Origin: Echinicola salinicaeni
GTDB lineage: Bacteria; Bacteroidota; Bacteroidia; Cytophagales; Cyclobacteriaceae
Assembly: GCF_014280965.1 (NCBI RefSeq)
Contig: NZ_JACODZ010000008.1
Location: 248,001-312,000, forward strand
Direction: 5' to 3'
DNA length: 64,000 bases
The notes below the pieces were generated by a model, which worked only from the letters and a program-made list of their open reading frames with translations, had not been told where the DNA came from and did not search any database. This document shows positions 28,294 through 37,136 of the stretch, one piece after another (positions within the stretch are counted from its first letter, which is position 1; every line of letters starts with the position of its first letter). The position numbers and the translations under genes were made by a program.

Positions 28294-28689
28294 ATGAACA
28301 AGTCTCTTTTTTCATCATTATCCTTACTATGTGTTGTCCTTATTTTCAGTGCTTGCTCAAGTAAACTGGATGCAGGAAAAATAAACTTGGAAAACTGGAA
28401 AAACGATCGTTATGGTTGTAAAGGACTTAGGATTCAAGACCTTGAAGAACTAAGAAAAATCAAAAACACATTTTTGGAGGCCAATAATCAAGAACTCATT
28501 CTTACTTTTGGCAGGCCAGATAGAGTCGAATTATTGGACAAAAGTCAGAGTTTCTTTTTTTACTTTCTAGAACCATCAGAAGATTGTCAAGAAGGTCAAA
28601 AAACAGAAAAAGAACCCCTAAAGGTTCTCTTTCGATTAAATGCTATTAATAAAGTGAGTGAAGTAACCATCACCACTTTGAATCCTTGA
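28294..28689 (+). CDS. Small lipoprotein of unknown function
   Basis: This 131-aa protein has a lipoprotein signal (Cys at residue 21, IFSAC). Its body includes WKNDRYGCKG, then 'ILTFGRPDRVELLDKSQSFFFYFLEP', which resembles the SmpA/BamE-like small lipoprotein architecture in arrangement (helices then a beta hairpin). I do not claim that family. It converges on the ROK kinase with a 6-bp gap. Confidence 0.6.
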   Translation: MNKSLFSSLSLLCVVLIFSACSSKLDAGKINLENWKNDRYGCKGLRIQDLEELRKIKNTFLEANNQELILTFGRPDRVELLDKSQSFFFYFLEPSEDCQEGQKTEKEPLKVLFRLNAINKVSEVTITTLNP

Positions 28690-28695
28690 TTTGGA

Positions 28696-29613
28696 TCAAA
28701 AACAAAGGGCTGCAGCTCCAAGCGTACCTGCATTATTCCCTAAGGTGGCTTTAGTTAATTTCAAATCATTGACATAATATGGGGTAAGATACTGCCTTAC
28801 CGTCTTATCCAGAGATGGCATCATAAATTCCAAGCCTGCAGATATTCCTCCTCCAAAATAAATCTCAGTGACATCAAGGATTCTAACTGTAGATACAATG
28901 GCTTCTCCCAAAATATTACCAACTTCTTCAAAAGTCATCAAGGAAACCTCATTTCCTTCAAGGGCAGTATCCACCAATAAATGTGTCCCCAATTCCTTGT
29001 CATGAAGTACACCTGCCTTCTCTGGATAGGCGTGGATCATTCTTTGCAAAATGGTCAAAATTCCATTCCTTCCAATTAAGGTCTCCAAACGGGCATTCCC
29101 ACGAGACATCATATGTCCCATTTCCATGGCATTCCCCCTAGCACCTTTAAAGATCTTTCCATCGATCACCGCAGCGCTACCGATTCCCGTCCCCATAGTA
29201 ATAAATAGGAAATTGGGAGATGGTTTGGAAGATGCAAATTTAAATTCACCCACAGCAGCCGCACTGGCATCGTTTTCCAAGAAAAAAGATTTATCTGGAT
29301 ATTTATCCAAAAGAGATTGCTTTAAATTAAATCCGTCCAAATTTGGAATGGCTGGAATTTCAAGCGTAGTTGTCCTCTCCTTGTTGATCAAGCCTGGTAG
29401 TCCAATACCCACCTTGTGGATATCAGGATATTTGGAAAGGTACTTTCCAATCACATCTACAAAACAAGCATTAAACCCTTTGGGGTCATCTTTATATGGA
29501 CTGGTATCTTCTTTATCAAAAGAAACAATTTCTCCTTGCAAGTTTACCTTGCCAATTTTAAGGTGTGTTCCACCCACATCTACACCCAAAAAGTGTTCTT
29601 GTTGATTATTCAT
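28696..29613 (-). CDS. ROK family protein (sugar kinase-like), Cys motif absent
   Basis: This 305-aa ROK protein has the N-terminal phosphate-binding DVGGTHLKIGKV and the catalytic-region FLENDASAAAVGEF and MGTGIGSAAVIDGK. ROK sugar kinases normally carry a zinc motif CxCGxxGCxE; here the corresponding segment reads EMGHMMSRGNARLETL, keeping the His but no cysteines. It probably phosphorylates a sugar, perhaps glucose, but the substrate is uncertain. It is transcribed as a separate gene downstream of the Cys-cluster gene. Confidence 0.85.
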   Translation of the reverse strand: MNNQQEHFLGVDVGGTHLKIGKVNLQGEIVSFDKEDTSPYKDDPKGFNACFVDVIGKYLSKYPDIHKVGIGLPGLINKERTTTLEIPAIPNLDGFNLKQSLLDKYPDKSFFLENDASAAAVGEFKFASSKPSPNFLFITMGTGIGSAAVIDGKIFKGARGNAMEMGHMMSRGNARLETLIGRNGILTILQRMIHAYPEKAGVLHDKELGTHLLVDTALEGNEVSLMTFEEVGNILGEAIVSTVRILDVTEIYFGGGISAGLEFMMPSLDKTVRQYLTPYYVNDLKLTKATLGNNAGTLGAAALCF

Positions 29614-29662
29614 GGTTTATGGATTAATAGGTTTTGGCTCCTAAATTAGTAAAGAGTTCAAG

Positions 29663-30148
29663 TTACTTCCTAAAATCTTTTAAAAAGACTTGAAAGATTT
29701 CATGAACTGCGGGGCAAATCATCGTATTCTTCAATGTCAGGTTCAAGATCCCATGTATATTTTTCCGATTGGTATGGGGATACTCCCTGCACGCCTTAGG
29801 TCTGGACTCATATACAAAACACTTATTATCTTCTCCTAAAAATGGGCAAGGAGAACTATTCAAAACAAAATCCCCTTCTTCATCCCGGTGTAAATAAGTA
29901 TCAATAAATTCAGAAGACTTCATTCTGAAAACTTTAGCCAATCTGTCAATATCAGTTTGAATAAAAATCGGACTGGTTGTCTTACAACAATTGGCGCATT
30001 CCAAGCAATCCATTTTCTCAAATTGCTCATCATGGGCTTCAGAAAATTTTTGATCAAGTACCTTTGGTTTTATTTTTCTTAATCTTCCCTTTAATTTTTT
30101 GTGATTAGCATATTCACTACGGGCTTTATTTTTAAAATTTTCTAAATC
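29663..30148 (-). CDS. YkgJ family cysteine cluster protein
   Basis: A 161-aa protein with CLECANCC near residue 50 and a second cluster (SSPCPFLGEDNKCFVYESRPKAC), the CxxCxxCC and CPFL..C..Y..RP..C arrangement of the YkgJ/UPF0153 family, which is thought to bind zinc or an Fe-S cluster. The role is unknown. I start at the ATG at 30148 (MDLENFKNKAR); an in-frame upstream ATG adds six residues. Confidence 0.85.
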   Translation of the reverse strand, partial: DLENFKNKARSEYANHKKLKGRLRKIKPKVLDQKFSEAHDEQFEKMDCLECANCCKTTSPIFIQTDIDRLAKVFRMKSSEFIDTYLHRDEEGDFVLNSSPCPFLGEDNKCFVYESRPKACREYPHTNRKNIHGILNLTLKNTMICPAVHEIFQVFLKDFRK

Positions 30149-30259
30149 CATAACCACAAACAACAAATTAATACCTCTGTTTCCATTAATTTAATAGGTA
30201 AAATATTTGGAATTCTAGTCTTTTTTTGTATTTTTAGAGGTACCTCAAACCAAACTGAC

Positions 30260-30619
30260 ATGAAAATGCACCCTAGCGAATTATTCTTCTATTTTATCCC
30301 CTCTCATCCTATTGACAAACAGGCCAGGGCTTATGCGCGCTCTGTATCCAAATATGTCAATGAAATTGATATTGAGAAGGAACGTATCACCACCACTGGC
30401 TGGAGAACCATTTTGGAAAAGCTGAAGCTCCGTCCAAAAGACTTACTCAATAGGGCCCACCCAGATTACCAAAGTCTAATAGCGGGTAAAACCTGGGACG
30501 ATGAAAGTTGGCTGAACATTTTGGTTAAATACCCTTATTTGATCAAGGCCCCCATTGCCATCAAAAGAGAAAAGGCCGTGCTTTGTACCAAACCCATGGA
30601 GGTTTTGAAATTAAGTTAA
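30260..30619 (+). CDS. ArsC/Spx-like thioredoxin-fold protein without the active-site Cys
   Basis: A 119-aa protein with ArsC-family features: 'INEIDIEKERITTTGWRTILEKL' style linker, 'RPKDLLNRAHPDYQ', 'WLNILVKYPYLIKAPIAIKREKAVLCTKP', the C-terminal 'P..I......V......'. The canonical CxxC or single catalytic Cys near the N-terminus, expected around the SHPIDKQAR segment, is missing. It is therefore probably not an arsenate reductase. Its stop codon overlaps the stop codon of the convergent cvfB-like gene by 4 bp (30616-30619). Confidence 0.72.
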   Translation: MKMHPSELFFYFIPSHPIDKQARAYARSVSKYVNEIDIEKERITTTGWRTILEKLKLRPKDLLNRAHPDYQSLIAGKTWDDESWLNILVKYPYLIKAPIAIKREKAVLCTKPMEVLKLS

Positions 30620-31455
30620 TCTACAATTTCGATACCGTCATTTAGAATCCTGATTTTCTTACTCTTATACAACTGTCCGATAGATTGCTTAAAGTGCTTT
30701 TTACTCATCCCTAGACTTATTTTAATATCTTCGGGAGATGATTTGTCATGTAGTGGCAAGAATTTTTTCTCAGTCAAAACAGCTAGTATCTTTTCTGCAC
30801 CTTCTTCATATTTTTGCCTGCCGATTGGTGTCAGTTGAAGATCCAACTTCCCATCATCCCGCTTCTTCTTGATATATGCTGTAATTTCCTCTCCAACCAT
30901 AATGGGCTTAAAAACCTCATTGCCATATACCAGTCCTTCATAATGCTGGTCTATCAATATCTTATAGCCAAGATCTGTTTTATCAAACACCAAGCCCTTA
31001 ATTTCCTGCCCTTCTTCAAAACCACCGGTATCAGAAAGCATGAAATCCTGGTACTTAGAAACTCCTATCAATCGATTGGTTTTATAATCCACACAAACCA
31101 TTACCAAATATTTTTGTCCTTCAGTAATTGGTTTTCCCATTTCTGATTTAGGAACAAAAAGGTCTTTTGGCAAGCCCCAATCCATAAATGCACCAAACTG
31201 AGTAACTTCCTTCACATCCATCACCGCAAATTCATCCACCAAAGCCACTGGTCGATCAGTTATGGCTACAGGTCGATCTTCACTATCTGTATAAACAAAA
31301 ACCTCTTTTTCATCCCCTTCCTTTTCATCTCCATTAAGGTATCCCTGCGGAAGTAATACTTCTTCGCCATCAGATAATTGTAGATATGCACCGTTACTAG
31401 TAAATCGATTAATTGGTAATGTGGAAATTCTGCCCAGTTCTTTCATATTCTTCAT
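30616..31455 (-). CDS. CvfB-like S1 RNA-binding protein
   Basis: This 279-aa protein has S1-type segments (VTQFGAFMDWGLPKDLFVPKSEM and a second GLVFDKTDLGYKILIDQHYEGLVY) and a C-terminal winged-helix-like region (SPEDIKISLGMSKKHFKQSIGQLYK), as in CvfB/YitL of Firmicutes, a virulence and RNA-related factor in Staphylococcus. The function in Bacteroidota is inferred to be RNA binding. Confidence 0.85.
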   Translation of the reverse strand: MKNMKELGRISTLPINRFTSNGAYLQLSDGEEVLLPQGYLNGDEKEGDEKEVFVYTDSEDRPVAITDRPVALVDEFAVMDVKEVTQFGAFMDWGLPKDLFVPKSEMGKPITEGQKYLVMVCVDYKTNRLIGVSKYQDFMLSDTGGFEEGQEIKGLVFDKTDLGYKILIDQHYEGLVYGNEVFKPIMVGEEITAYIKKKRDDGKLDLQLTPIGRQKYEEGAEKILAVLTEKKFLPLHDKSSPEDIKISLGMSKKHFKQSIGQLYKSKKIRILNDGIEIVD

Positions 31456-31624
31456 TTTCCCAAAGTTACAGAAATATGATCAAAACTGATTTTTGCAGAA
31501 GAAAAACTATTTTATTTCTCCCTGCTGATTGGAATAACAAGCTTTAAAAATTAGATTTAACTAAGAATAACAAACACAAAACGATCCCTTTCCTCCCATC
31601 TGCGGGAAATTAAATTGAATTTTT

Positions 31625-32515
31625 ATGGTTAAAGTTGCAGTAGTAGGATCTGGCACAATGGGCAATGGTATTGCACATGTTTTTGCCCAATTCGGACATA
31701 ATGTGTCACTTGTAGACATCAATGCAAAGGCGCTTGAAAAGGCGATGAATACCATTGCCAAAAACCTGGACAGACAAATTGCCAAGGAAAAAATAGATCC
31801 TGAGGAAAAAGAAGAGATACTATCAAGGATAAGTACTCACACAGAATTGGAATCAGGGGTTCATAAATCCGATTTGGTAGTGGAAGCAGCCACTGAAAAC
31901 CAATCGATAAAATTGGATCTTTTTAAAAAACTGGACCAATATTGTCCCAAAGAGACCATCCTTGCCTCAAATACTTCCTCTATATCTATTACCCAAATCG
32001 CTTCTGCAACGGCCAGGCCAAGCAAGGTAATAGGGATGCACTTCATGAACCCTGTTCCTGTTATGCCTTTGGTAGAAGTAATAAGGGGCTACAGTACCTC
32101 TAATGAAACCACTCATCAAATCATGTCGCTTTCCAAAAGTCTAGAAAAAACACCAGTTGAGGTCAATGACTACCCGGGCTTTGTTTCCAATAGGATATTG
32201 ATGCCAATGATCAATGAAGCAATTTACTCCCTGTATGAAGGAGTTGCGGGTGTTAAGGAAATCGATACTGTTCTAAAAATGGGCATGGCCCATCCTATGG
32301 GCCCATTGCAGTTAGCTGATTTTATTGGCTTGGATGTCTGTTTATCCATTCTTAAGGTGCTTTATGAAGGCTTGGGCAATCCAAAATATGCCCCTTGTCC
32401 ACTTCTTGTCAATATGGTGGCTGCCGGTCATAAAGGTGTAAAAAGCGGAGTAGGATTTTATACTCACGAATTAGGTTCCAAAGAAATACATGTTGCTGAC
32501 CGCTTCGCAAAATAA
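31625..32515 (+). CDS. 3-hydroxybutyryl-CoA dehydrogenase family protein
   Basis: An NAD-dependent enzyme interconverting 3-hydroxyacyl-CoA and 3-ketoacyl-CoA. The Rossmann motif is VAVVGSGTMGNGIAHVFAQFG, the active-site region reads NTSSISITQIASATARPSKVIGMHFMNPVPVMPLVEVIRG, and the C-terminal helical domain carries FVSNRILMPMINEAIYSLYEG. The 296 aa are normal. It is followed 28 bp later by the deoxynucleoside kinase gene. No other butyrate or beta-oxidation gene is adjacent; the CoA transferase pair at 59 kb is the nearest related function. Confidence 0.92.
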   Translation: MVKVAVVGSGTMGNGIAHVFAQFGHNVSLVDINAKALEKAMNTIAKNLDRQIAKEKIDPEEKEEILSRISTHTELESGVHKSDLVVEAATENQSIKLDLFKKLDQYCPKETILASNTSSISITQIASATARPSKVIGMHFMNPVPVMPLVEVIRGYSTSNETTHQIMSLSKSLEKTPVEVNDYPGFVSNRILMPMINEAIYSLYEGVAGVKEIDTVLKMGMAHPMGPLQLADFIGLDVCLSILKVLYEGLGNPKYAPCPLLVNMVAAGHKGVKSGVGFYTHELGSKEIHVADRFAK

Positions 32516-32543
32516 ATAGTTCTGGGATAAAATTAAATCCAGC

Positions 32544-33161
32544 ATGCATATCGCAATTTCGGGAAATATAGGCAGTGGCAAATCCAGCCTTGCTAAAATG
32601 TTGGGCAAGCATTTCAACTGGAATGTCAACCAGGAAGATGTTGAAGAAAACCCCTATTTGATTGATTTTTATGAGGATATGCATAAATGGGCCTTTCATC
32701 TTCAGGTTTATTTCCTCAATAGCCGTTTCAAGCAGATCAAACAGATTCTCGCCGATAAGAAAACGACCATTCAGGACAGAACCATTTATGAGGATGCTTA
32801 TATTTTTGCAGCCAATCTAAACCACTCTGGACACCTTAACAACAGAGATTACGAGAATTACCTGCAGCTCTTTCATGCTATGATGGACTATATCCAGGCT
32901 CCGGATCTATTGATTTATTTAAAGGCAGATATACCCAAATTGGTCAGTCAAATTCAAAAAAGAGGCCGATCATATGAAGCTAATATAAGCATTAAATACC
33001 TCAAAAACCTGAACACCCATTATGAAAACTGGATAAGCAGTTATGATAAGGGTAAGTTATTGATCATTGACGTCAACAACTTGGATTTTGTATCTAAAAA
33101 GGAAGACTTTAGCTTTATTGTCAATTTAGTTGACCGGGAATTAAATGGTTTGTTTGCTTAA
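32544..33161 (+). CDS. Deoxynucleoside kinase
   Basis: A P-loop kinase (ISGNIGSGKSSLAKMLG at the N-terminus) with the DRT motif (IQDRTIYEDAYIFA), the pattern of bacterial dNK/dAK/dGK salvage kinases, and the lid RGRSYEANIS. It phosphorylates deoxynucleosides using ATP. The 205 aa are normal. It is co-oriented with the preceding dehydrogenase gene with a 28-bp gap, so they may be co-transcribed. Confidence 0.9.
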   Translation: MHIAISGNIGSGKSSLAKMLGKHFNWNVNQEDVEENPYLIDFYEDMHKWAFHLQVYFLNSRFKQIKQILADKKTTIQDRTIYEDAYIFAANLNHSGHLNNRDYENYLQLFHAMMDYIQAPDLLIYLKADIPKLVSQIQKRGRSYEANISIKYLKNLNTHYENWISSYDKGKLLIIDVNNLDFVSKKEDFSFIVNLVDRELNGLFA

Positions 33162-33166
33162 AGCTA

Positions 33167-33811
33167 TTAAACCAGCTTTCGCATAAACCAATTATAAATA
33201 CCTTTTGCATTCTCCTCCTTCGGATTAATAAGCAGTTGGTCCAATTTTTTCAAACTTCCACCCATCATAATATTTTCATACATGGGCAGGCGGATGATCT
33301 TATAACCATGCAGCCTACTCAACAAATCATACTGTGCATCATTATAGGCATTCAACTTCCAACCGGCTGAGCCATTTCCACTAAGATCTCCAGCCTCTTC
33401 AGAATCCCCAAAACACTTTCCTGCTATCGGTGGGCCTTCCCATATTCTCTCCTGTAGCCCGGCCTTGAGACATTCCCTCTCAAATGTCCTGCACAGCCGC
33501 TTATAAGCATCCACCCACGTAAAAGTAAACACATCATAAAGTTCTGATTTGAATGAATTTAACCTATACCGATTAAAATGAACTGCATCATCATAAAGAA
33601 AAAGAAAACGATCTATTTTAAAGTCAAACTTCAAATTATCCAAGTAGATAAATTCCCCTTCTCCTCCTAATCTTTCATAAAGATCCTGGAACATGGATTT
33701 GGCTCTTTCATCGAGTAAATTTGAATTGGTTTCCAATAAAAAAGGATCTTCCAGTTTAAGGTCTTGCTCTAGTAGCACCTTAATAAGATTATTTACTTTT
33801 AGTTGATGCAA
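33167..33811 (-). CDS. Conserved unknown protein, 214 aa
   Basis: I do not recognise a family. The protein has no signal peptide and no membrane helix. It is mixed helical; 'EREC' and 'GPPIAGKCFGDSEEAGDLSGNGSAGWKLNAYNDAQYDLLSRLHGYKIIRLPMYEN' is a notable conserved-looking block. It lies downstream of the 53-aa membrane microprotein on the same strand with a 24-bp gap and converges on the dNK gene with a 5-bp gap. Confidence 0.6.
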   Translation of the reverse strand: MHQLKVNNLIKVLLEQDLKLEDPFLLETNSNLLDERAKSMFQDLYERLGGEGEFIYLDNLKFDFKIDRFLFLYDDAVHFNRYRLNSFKSELYDVFTFTWVDAYKRLCRTFERECLKAGLQERIWEGPPIAGKCFGDSEEAGDLSGNGSAGWKLNAYNDAQYDLLSRLHGYKIIRLPMYENIMMGGSLKKLDQLLINPKEENAKGIYNWFMRKLV

Positions 33812-33835
33812 AATTCAAGGTTTTTAGGCTAATTT

Positions 33836-33997
33836 CTATTCGTTTTCAGCTGCTGAATTGGATTCCTTTATTCTTTCTTTAAGATTTCCTTTGGAACCTG
33901 GAAAGGTAGTTTTTGAGGAAATATCAATCCCTATCAGGACCATTAAAACCAGAAAGATGATGCTTAGAATAAGAAATATTATTTTCTTTGTTTTCAT
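33836..33997 (-). CDS. 53-aa single-pass membrane microprotein
   Basis: The start is the ATG complementary to 33995-33997 and the stop is at 33836-33838. The peptide is MKTKKII, then a strongly hydrophobic helix (FLILSIIFLVLMVLIGIDI), then a polar tail with TTFPGSKGNLKERIKES. A basic N-terminus plus one helix suggests an inner-membrane protein. It lies 24 bp upstream of the 214-aa unknown gene on the same strand. Confidence 0.65.
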   Translation of the reverse strand: MKTKKIIFLILSIIFLVLMVLIGIDISSKTTFPGSKGNLKERIKESNSAAENE

Positions 33998-34129
33998 TAT
34001 TGAATCTTTTCCTCAATTTTACAAAAAGGATGGTTCGGCAAAAGTAAGGCAATCTTTCCTCTTATGAAAACCTTGAAATAAAAGCCTTCTAACTTAAAAA
34101 TGCTTTTATTTAATAGTTGTTTACATTAA

Positions 34130-34498
34130 ATGAATACACTGTTTACCACTACTACCATGTATAAGCTGATCAATAAGGATGTAATTTTTCAATTTTTAGG
34201 TGATAACCCAGAACTCATCAAGCCCATGATGGAAATGGTCCTGAACAATAATATATTAGAGCTCAAAGACTTGGATCAATTCTACGATAAAGAAAATTTT
34301 GATGAAGTAAAATTAAAATGCCATAAAGCAAAATCAGCGATGGGCTATGTCGGTTCCTCCAAAACCAAAAAACTTCTTCAGTCCATTGAAGTGGACGTTA
34401 AAGAAAATTACCCCAAGTATAAGGATGAATTGAAAGAGCATATTACTATTTTGGAAGAAGAACTAGAACAATTCTTGGGAGAACTAAAGGATGGTTAA
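34130..34498 (+). CDS. Hpt (histidine phosphotransfer) domain protein
   Basis: A small four-helix-bundle-type protein with the phospho-acceptor region LKCHKAKSAMGYVGSSK, matching the Hpt pattern (His followed by a lysine and Gly). It would relay phosphoryl groups between a hybrid kinase and a response regulator. No kinase is adjacent. The start could also be the ATG at 34157 (MYKLINKD). Confidence 0.85.
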   Translation: MNTLFTTTTMYKLINKDVIFQFLGDNPELIKPMMEMVLNNNILELKDLDQFYDKENFDEVKLKCHKAKSAMGYVGSSKTKKLLQSIEVDVKENYPKYKDELKEHITILEEELEQFLGELKDG

Positions 34499-34576
34499 AG
34501 CCTATCACTTGCCATTCACAACTTTTTGTTTGTTTTAAACAAATTGCATGCTCATATTCGGGCAAAACTTTCGAAT

Positions 34577-36940
34577 ATGAAAAAAGCACACTTACTAATT
34601 CTTTTAATTTCCCTTAGTTTGGGCTTCGTCCAAGCTCAAAACAGTGAATTAACTGTTGAAAAAATCATGCAGGATCCCCAGTGGATAGGTACATTTCCAT
34701 CCAATGTTCATTGGGATGAAACTAGTTCTGCTATTTATTTTCAATATAATCCAGAACAGAACATTTCTGATTCGCTCTACAAAATTCCAGTTGCAGATTT
34801 AAATAAAATACAAAAGGTAAACTGGAAGGCATCAGATAAGCTCATCCCAACCTATGGACACTATAATAAGGACAAAAGCAAAAAACTCTATACGAGGGAT
34901 GGAAAGCTTTTTCTTTACAATTCTTCCAAAAAACAGGAAATAAAACTTTTAGAGTTAAGCGGTAGAATCTCAAACCCTATCTTTCTCGAAGATGAAAATA
35001 AATTCGCTTTTGAGATCGAAAACAATATCTTTACTTATGATCTTTCTAAGGGAGCTATCAGTAAAATCACCGACATAAGAAATGGTAACGAACCGTTAAA
35101 AAAAGACAATGAACTGTCAAAAAAAGACAATTGGTTGAAAAAAGAAAACACTGAACTTTTACAAGTTATCCAAGAAAGGGAAAACAAAACAAAACTCAGC
35201 AAAGCATATAGAGAGGCTACTCATAATAAGGACCATTATACCTTTTACACCGGCAAAGACCGTGTTTCCAACTTGCAGATATCTCCAAATGCGGAATACG
35301 TCATTTTCAATCTGATCAGTCCAAATGAGAAAAGGAAAAACACCTTTGTTCCTGATTTTACTGATGTCTCAGGTTATACGACTGAACTCAATACCAGACC
35401 AAAAGTAGGTACCGAGCCTACACAAGCAAAAATGGTCATCTATAATATCAAAAAAGATACAGCTTATACGGTTAATACTGATAATCTTCCTGGCATTACC
35501 GATTTACCAGATTATGTCAGCGATTATCCGGACAAGGAATGGAAAGAAGAAATCAGGCCTGTCATTCCGGCCAACCCCATCTTTTCCGATGACAGCCAAG
35601 CCGTAATCAATATTAGGTCATCTGACAACAAAGATCGTTGGATTGCCCTTGTGGACCTTGAATCTGGCGAATTAAAATCTTTGGACAGACAAAGAGATGA
35701 AGCATGGATCGCAGGCCCAGGAATAGGCTATAGTTTTGGAGGTGGTACCTTTGGTTGGTTACCGGACAATGAACATATTTATTTTCAATCTGAGGAAAGT
35801 GGATATTCCCACTTATACCTTCTAAATACTAAAACAGGCAAGAAAAAAGCCCTGACCAGCGGTAAATATGAAGTGTTTTCGCCTAAACTTTCCAATGACA
35901 AGAAACATTGGTACCTGACCACATCTGAAATTCATCCTGGTGAGAGACATTTTTATAAAATGCCTGTAATGGGGGGAAAAATGATAAAGTTGACTTCTAT
36001 GACAGGAAACAATCAAGTTAGCCTATCCCCTGACGAAAAGCATTTGGCCATATTATTCAGTAACAGCAACCAACCTTGGGAACTTTACTATAAAGCCAAT
36101 AATGTAAAGGACAAAGCAGTGAAATTAACTTCAGGTCAATCAGCTGAATTTAAAAGCTACTCCTGGAAAGCCCCTGATTTAATACAGTTTGAGGCAAATG
36201 ATGGAGCCAAAGTTCATGCAAGGTTATACAAACCCAAGCAGGGAAAAAGCAATAAAGCAGCTATCATCTTTGTCCATGGTGCAGGCTACCTCCAAAATGC
36301 CCACAAATGGTGGTCTAGCTATTTCAGGGAATATATGTTCCATAATTTATTATCTGACCTTGGGTATACGGTATTGGATATAGATTATAGAGGCAGTGCA
36401 GGCTATGGTCGCGATTGGAGAACAGGAATCTACAGACATATGGGAGGAAAAGACCTTTCAGACCAAGTGGATGGGGCCAAATACCTTATTCAAGAACTTG
36501 GAATCGATTCGGAAAAAATTGGAATTTACGGAGGAAGCTATGGAGGATTTATTACCCTAATGGCCTTATTTAATGAGGCGGACATGTTTAAATCTGGTGC
36601 AGCTTTAAGGTCAGTTACGGACTGGGCCCATTATAATCATGGCTACACTTCAAATATCCTAAATGAACCTTTCAATGATCCTATCGCCTATAAGCGATCA
36701 TCTCCAATATACTTCGCAGAGGGCCTAAAAGGACATCTATTGATGGCTCACGGCATGATTGACACCAATGTTCATTTCCAAGACGTGGTGAGATTGTCTC
36801 AAAGGTTGATAGAATTAGAAAAGGACAATTGGGAAATGGCCATCTTCCCGGTTGAAAACCACGGCTTTGTAGAACCCAGTAGTTGGACCGATGAATATAA
36901 AAGAATCTTAAAATTGTTTAACAACACCTTATTGGACTAA
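34577..36940 (+). CDS. S9 family serine peptidase (DPP-IV/prolyl oligopeptidase type), secreted
   Basis: A signal peptide (MKKAHLLILLISLSLGFVQA) is followed by an N-terminal beta-propeller and a C-terminal alpha/beta hydrolase domain. The catalytic Ser sits in GIYGGSYGGFI (residue 654 from this start). The Asp is in AHGMIDTNVHFQD and the His in VENHGFVEP. It cleaves short peptides, possibly after proline, outside the cytoplasm. The start is set at 34577 because the upstream in-frame ATG at 34526 adds 17 non-signal residues. A terminator follows. Confidence 0.9.
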   Translation: MKKAHLLILLISLSLGFVQAQNSELTVEKIMQDPQWIGTFPSNVHWDETSSAIYFQYNPEQNISDSLYKIPVADLNKIQKVNWKASDKLIPTYGHYNKDKSKKLYTRDGKLFLYNSSKKQEIKLLELSGRISNPIFLEDENKFAFEIENNIFTYDLSKGAISKITDIRNGNEPLKKDNELSKKDNWLKKENTELLQVIQERENKTKLSKAYREATHNKDHYTFYTGKDRVSNLQISPNAEYVIFNLISPNEKRKNTFVPDFTDVSGYTTELNTRPKVGTEPTQAKMVIYNIKKDTAYTVNTDNLPGITDLPDYVSDYPDKEWKEEIRPVIPANPIFSDDSQAVINIRSSDNKDRWIALVDLESGELKSLDRQRDEAWIAGPGIGYSFGGGTFGWLPDNEHIYFQSEESGYSHLYLLNTKTGKKKALTSGKYEVFSPKLSNDKKHWYLTTSEIHPGERHFYKMPVMGGKMIKLTSMTGNNQVSLSPDEKHLAILFSNSNQPWELYYKANNVKDKAVKLTSGQSAEFKSYSWKAPDLIQFEANDGAKVHARLYKPKQGKSNKAAIIFVHGAGYLQNAHKWWSSYFREYMFHNLLSDLGYTVLDIDYRGSAGYGRDWRTGIYRHMGGKDLSDQVDGAKYLIQELGIDSEKIGIYGGSYGGFITLMALFNEADMFKSGAALRSVTDWAHYNHGYTSNILNEPFNDPIAYKRSSPIYFAEGLKGHLLMAHGMIDTNVHFQDVVRLSQRLIELEKDNWEMAIFPVENHGFVEPSSWTDEYKRILKLFNNTLLD

Positions 36941-36962
36941 GCCAGATAATTAACACACATCA

Positions 36963-36999
36963 AGCCTCCTGATTATTTATATAGTCAGGAGGCTTTTTT
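36963..36999 (+). terminator. Terminator after the S9 peptidase
   Basis: AGCCTCCTGA (36963-36972) pairs with TCAGGAGGCT (36985-36994), followed by T5 or more. It is 22 bp past the stop. Confidence 0.85.
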
Positions 37000-37136
37000 A
37001 TGTAAAAGCGAAAGCAAGATGTTTTTTGGCAATAACCAAATATTATACTAATTTATATCAATTAACTAAATTTAATTATCACCACTAACATTACCCAAGC
37101 AGAAAATCATCATATAAACCCTTAATCACCAATATT

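Noticed and set aside
33160..33179. Weak AAAGCT/AGCTTT hairpin between convergent genes
   Set aside because: The stem is only 6 bp with no T tract of note; not a convincing terminator.
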